Source: Streptomyces xylophagus (GTDB taxonomy: Bacteria > Actinomycetota > Actinomycetes > Streptomycetales > Streptomycetaceae). From it: a stretch of 64,000 bases of DNA. The position numbers were made by a program, and so were the translations under genes. How positions within the stretch are numbered: position 1 is the first letter of the stretch; each line of letters starts with the position of its first letter. Under the pieces are notes generated by a model. The model made no database searches. It was not told the DNA's origin and saw only the letters and a program-made list of their open reading frames with translations. The stretch is taken from positions 682,001 through 746,000 of the forward strand of contig NZ_JNWO01000002.1 of NCBI RefSeq assembly GCF_000716435.1, written 5' to 3'. Positions 62,562 to 64,000 of the stretch are shown here, one piece after another.

Positions 62562-63465
62562 CGAAGAATCCCGACCGTGCTACGAAGAGGGCGGCGGCCG
62601 ACAGACTCACGATCAGGAGCTCGACAGAGACGGCTGCGGCGCCGTTGATGTTGTTCATCTGGAAGGCGAAGTCGTACGACAGCTGGTTGAGGGAGTAGTC
62701 GCGTCCCGCCACTCCCACGCTGGCCAGGGACAGCAGCTGTGGCTCGACGAAGAGCTGGGCGCCGCCGGCGAAGGCGAGGATCACCATGTAGACGATCCAT
62801 TTGCGCAGCATAGGGATCTGTACCCGCCAGGCGGTCTGCCAGGCACCCGCCCCGTCGATGCGGGCTGCCTCCATCACGTCCTTGGGGATGTTGTTGAGCG
62901 CGCCGTAGATGACGACGATCCAGCCGCCCGCGCCGGTCCAGAACGCGATGATCGTGAACAGTAGAGGCAGGTGGCCGGGGGCGATGACTTCGCCGAACGT
63001 GTCGTATCCGAGGGCGTCCAGGAGGGAACTGACCGGGCTCACCGTGGGGTCGAGCATGAACAGCCACACCAGCACGCTCGCGGCGCCCGCGAGAGCACCG
63101 GGAATGTAGAAGAGGAATCTCAGAGCCTTTCCGGCGCCGCCGGAGGCGAGCCGGTGCAGCAGCAGCGCGAGGCCGACCACGATCACCACGAGCGAGACGA
63201 GCCAGAACAGCAGGTAGAGCCCGACGTGCTCGAGGGCCGGCACGAATCGGAAGTCCTGCATCGTGGTGACGAAGTTGTCGAAGCCGGTGAACGCGCCCTG
63301 GGCGTTGCTGAAGGCGAAGTAGACGGCGTAGGCGGTCGGGACGACTCCGAACGCGATCAGCAGCACGAGGTAGGCGGCGACGAACGCGGCGCCCGCCCGG
63401 CTCTGCCGCCGGGCGCCCTGGGGACGCCGACGGACAGAGCCGGCGGGGGAGTGGGTCACGGTCAC
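62551..63465 (-). CDS. ABC sugar transporter permease (MalF-type)
   Basis: 304 residues from GTG 63463-63465. Six membrane helices (AYLVLLIAFGVVPTAYAVYFAFS ... VELLIVSLSAAALFVA). The EAA loop is MEAARIDGAGAWQTAWRVQIPML. Its start overlaps the stop of the solute-binding protein (GTGA). It forms a heterodimer with the downstream permease. Confidence 0.93.
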   Translation of the reverse strand: MTVTHSPAGSVRRRPQGARRQSRAGAAFVAAYLVLLIAFGVVPTAYAVYFAFSNAQGAFTGFDNFVTTMQDFRFVPALEHVGLYLLFWLVSLVVIVVGLALLLHRLASGGAGKALRFLFYIPGALAGAASVLVWLFMLDPTVSPVSSLLDALGYDTFGEVIAPGHLPLLFTIIAFWTGAGGWIVVIYGALNNIPKDVMEAARIDGAGAWQTAWRVQIPMLRKWIVYMVILAFAGGAQLFVEPQLLSLASVGVAGRDYSLNQLSYDFAFQMNNINGAAAVSVELLIVSLSAAALFVARSGFFDAE

Positions 63466-64000
63466 TGGGAGACCTTGTATCCGTTGGACTGGGCGTACTT
63501 GACGATGGAGTCCTGCCAGGCGGGCAGCAGCGAGACGATGGTCTTGCCCTGCGTCAGGCCGGGCTTGACCGTCGCGGCCCAGATCGCTTCCTGGCTGAAC
63601 TGGCCCGAGCCCCAGCCCGGCCAGACCTGGGTGGAGGCGTCCTTCAGCACGTTGACGTCCCCCGCGAAGTAGCCGGAGGCGTTCTGCTGCTTCAACCAGC
63701 TCTCCGCCGCCGGGGCGTAGGCGGGGAAGCCGGGTGCGACCTTGCCCTGGTAGGCGTCGTCCGTCGTGACCCAGGTGAGGAAGTCGGTGGCCGCCTTGAT
63801 GTGTTCGGAGTGCTGGCTCAGCAGCCAGGTACCGCCGCCCACGTTGCCGGTCGACGGTGAGGTCTCACCGCTCCACTGGGGTATGGGCGCCGCCGCGATC
63901 TGTTTGGCCGGCGTCTTGAAGGTGCCTTTGAACAGCGCGCCGCCGTACCAGGAGGGGCCGGGCATCATCAGGACCTTGTCGGCCTTGTTCTTGCCGAAGT
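63462..64000 (-). CDS. Extracellular sugar-binding protein of the ABC importer, C-terminal part
   Basis: About 179 residues at the right edge; the gene continues beyond the window. GPSWYGGALFKGTFKTPAKQIAAAPIPQWSGETSPSTGNVGGGTWLLSQHSEHIKAATDFLTWVTTDDAYQ is the C-terminal lobe of a CUT1 family-1 solute-binding protein. It delivers the oligosaccharide to the two permeases encoded next. Confidence 0.9.
   Translation of the reverse strand, partial: FGKNKADKVLMMPGPSWYGGALFKGTFKTPAKQIAAAPIPQWSGETSPSTGNVGGGTWLLSQHSEHIKAATDFLTWVTTDDAYQGKVAPGFPAYAPAAESWLKQQNASGYFAGDVNVLKDASTQVWPGWGSGQFSQEAIWAATVKPGLTQGKTIVSLLPAWQDSIVKYAQSNGYKVSQ

Overview
This is a high-GC actinobacterial window that looks like Streptomyces. 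Coding regions have strong G/C third-position bias, GTG starts are common, and genes are often coupled by ATGA or GTGA overlaps. The gene content also fits: SpoIIE-type phosphatase, LacI-controlled secreted glycosidases, CBM56/ricin/discoidin modules, an ECF12/SigR-like sigma factor, and many IS5/IS630-type insertion sequences. The left part (1-41 kb) is mostly ordered, intact genes. The middle (about 41.4-56 kb) is an accessory region full of IS elements and broken genes. The right end (56.4-64 kb) is an orderly carbohydrate cluster that runs off the window.

Region by region. 0-6.6 kb: a two-component pair (histidine kinase plus a partial response regulator), a protein made of Clp-N-like repeats, a PAS-SpoIIE phosphatase, an LtrA-like membrane protein and a small hypothetical. 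6.7-15.2 kb: a catabolic block. An APC permease, NDP-forming acyl-CoA synthetase, acyl-CoA dehydrogenase and nitronate-monooxygenase-like protein read leftward; a flavin amine oxidase and an XRE-TetR fusion regulator read rightward. TGACT/AGTCA dyads lie in the divergent promoter. 15.4-18.0 kb: a LacI regulator divergent from an amidohydrolase and a cysteine-dioxygenase-like gene, with three 13-bp-phased AGCGC operator elements between them. 18.2-20.1 kb: a frameshifted secreted GH5. 20.9-24.6 kb: HxlR regulator, MFS pump, coupled methyltransferase and a membrane hypothetical. 24.9-33.5 kb: MarR regulator, MFS pump, then cydA-cydB-small membrane ORF-cydD-cydC-ECF sigma factor, all chained by short overlaps. 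33.7-35.7 kb: an IS remnant, a CDF-like transporter with its ArsR/CmtR regulator behind a perfect 38-bp palindrome, and a truncated second CDF gene. 35.7-41.1 kb: secreted polysaccharide enzymes (GH16-CBM56; a two-discoidin beta-helix enzyme) with an esterase remnant between them.

Accessory region 41.4-56 kb: a terminase pseudogene; a composite-transposon-like unit (two inverted related IS ends around a frameshifted methyltransferase); remnants of ISAzo13-like and IS630 transposases; truncated MarR, GntR and TetR regulators; an apparently intact RHH antitoxin/Fic-Doc-like toxin pair with a phased GGTACC operator; an HxlR/NmrA pair; and an IS630 copy split by an IS5-family element. That IS5 element carries a passenger gene and its boundaries are clear: CTAG target duplication, matching inverted repeats, and restoration of the host reading frame on excision. 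Beyond it are a MerR/SDR divergent pair with a textbook 19-20-bp-spacer MerR promoter, an intact IS5-family copy, and a small ferredoxin-fold-like protein between two IS copies.

56.4-64 kb: an ABC sugar importer (solute-binding protein partial, two permeases), an unrecognised cytosolic protein, an L-rhamnose mutarotase, and a large secreted beta-helix/CBM32/ricin-type enzyme closed by a strong hairpin. The layout suggests uptake and degradation of a rhamnose-containing polysaccharide.

No tRNA, rRNA, CRISPR array or complete prophage was seen. All family names are from motif recognition by eye; no database search was possible.
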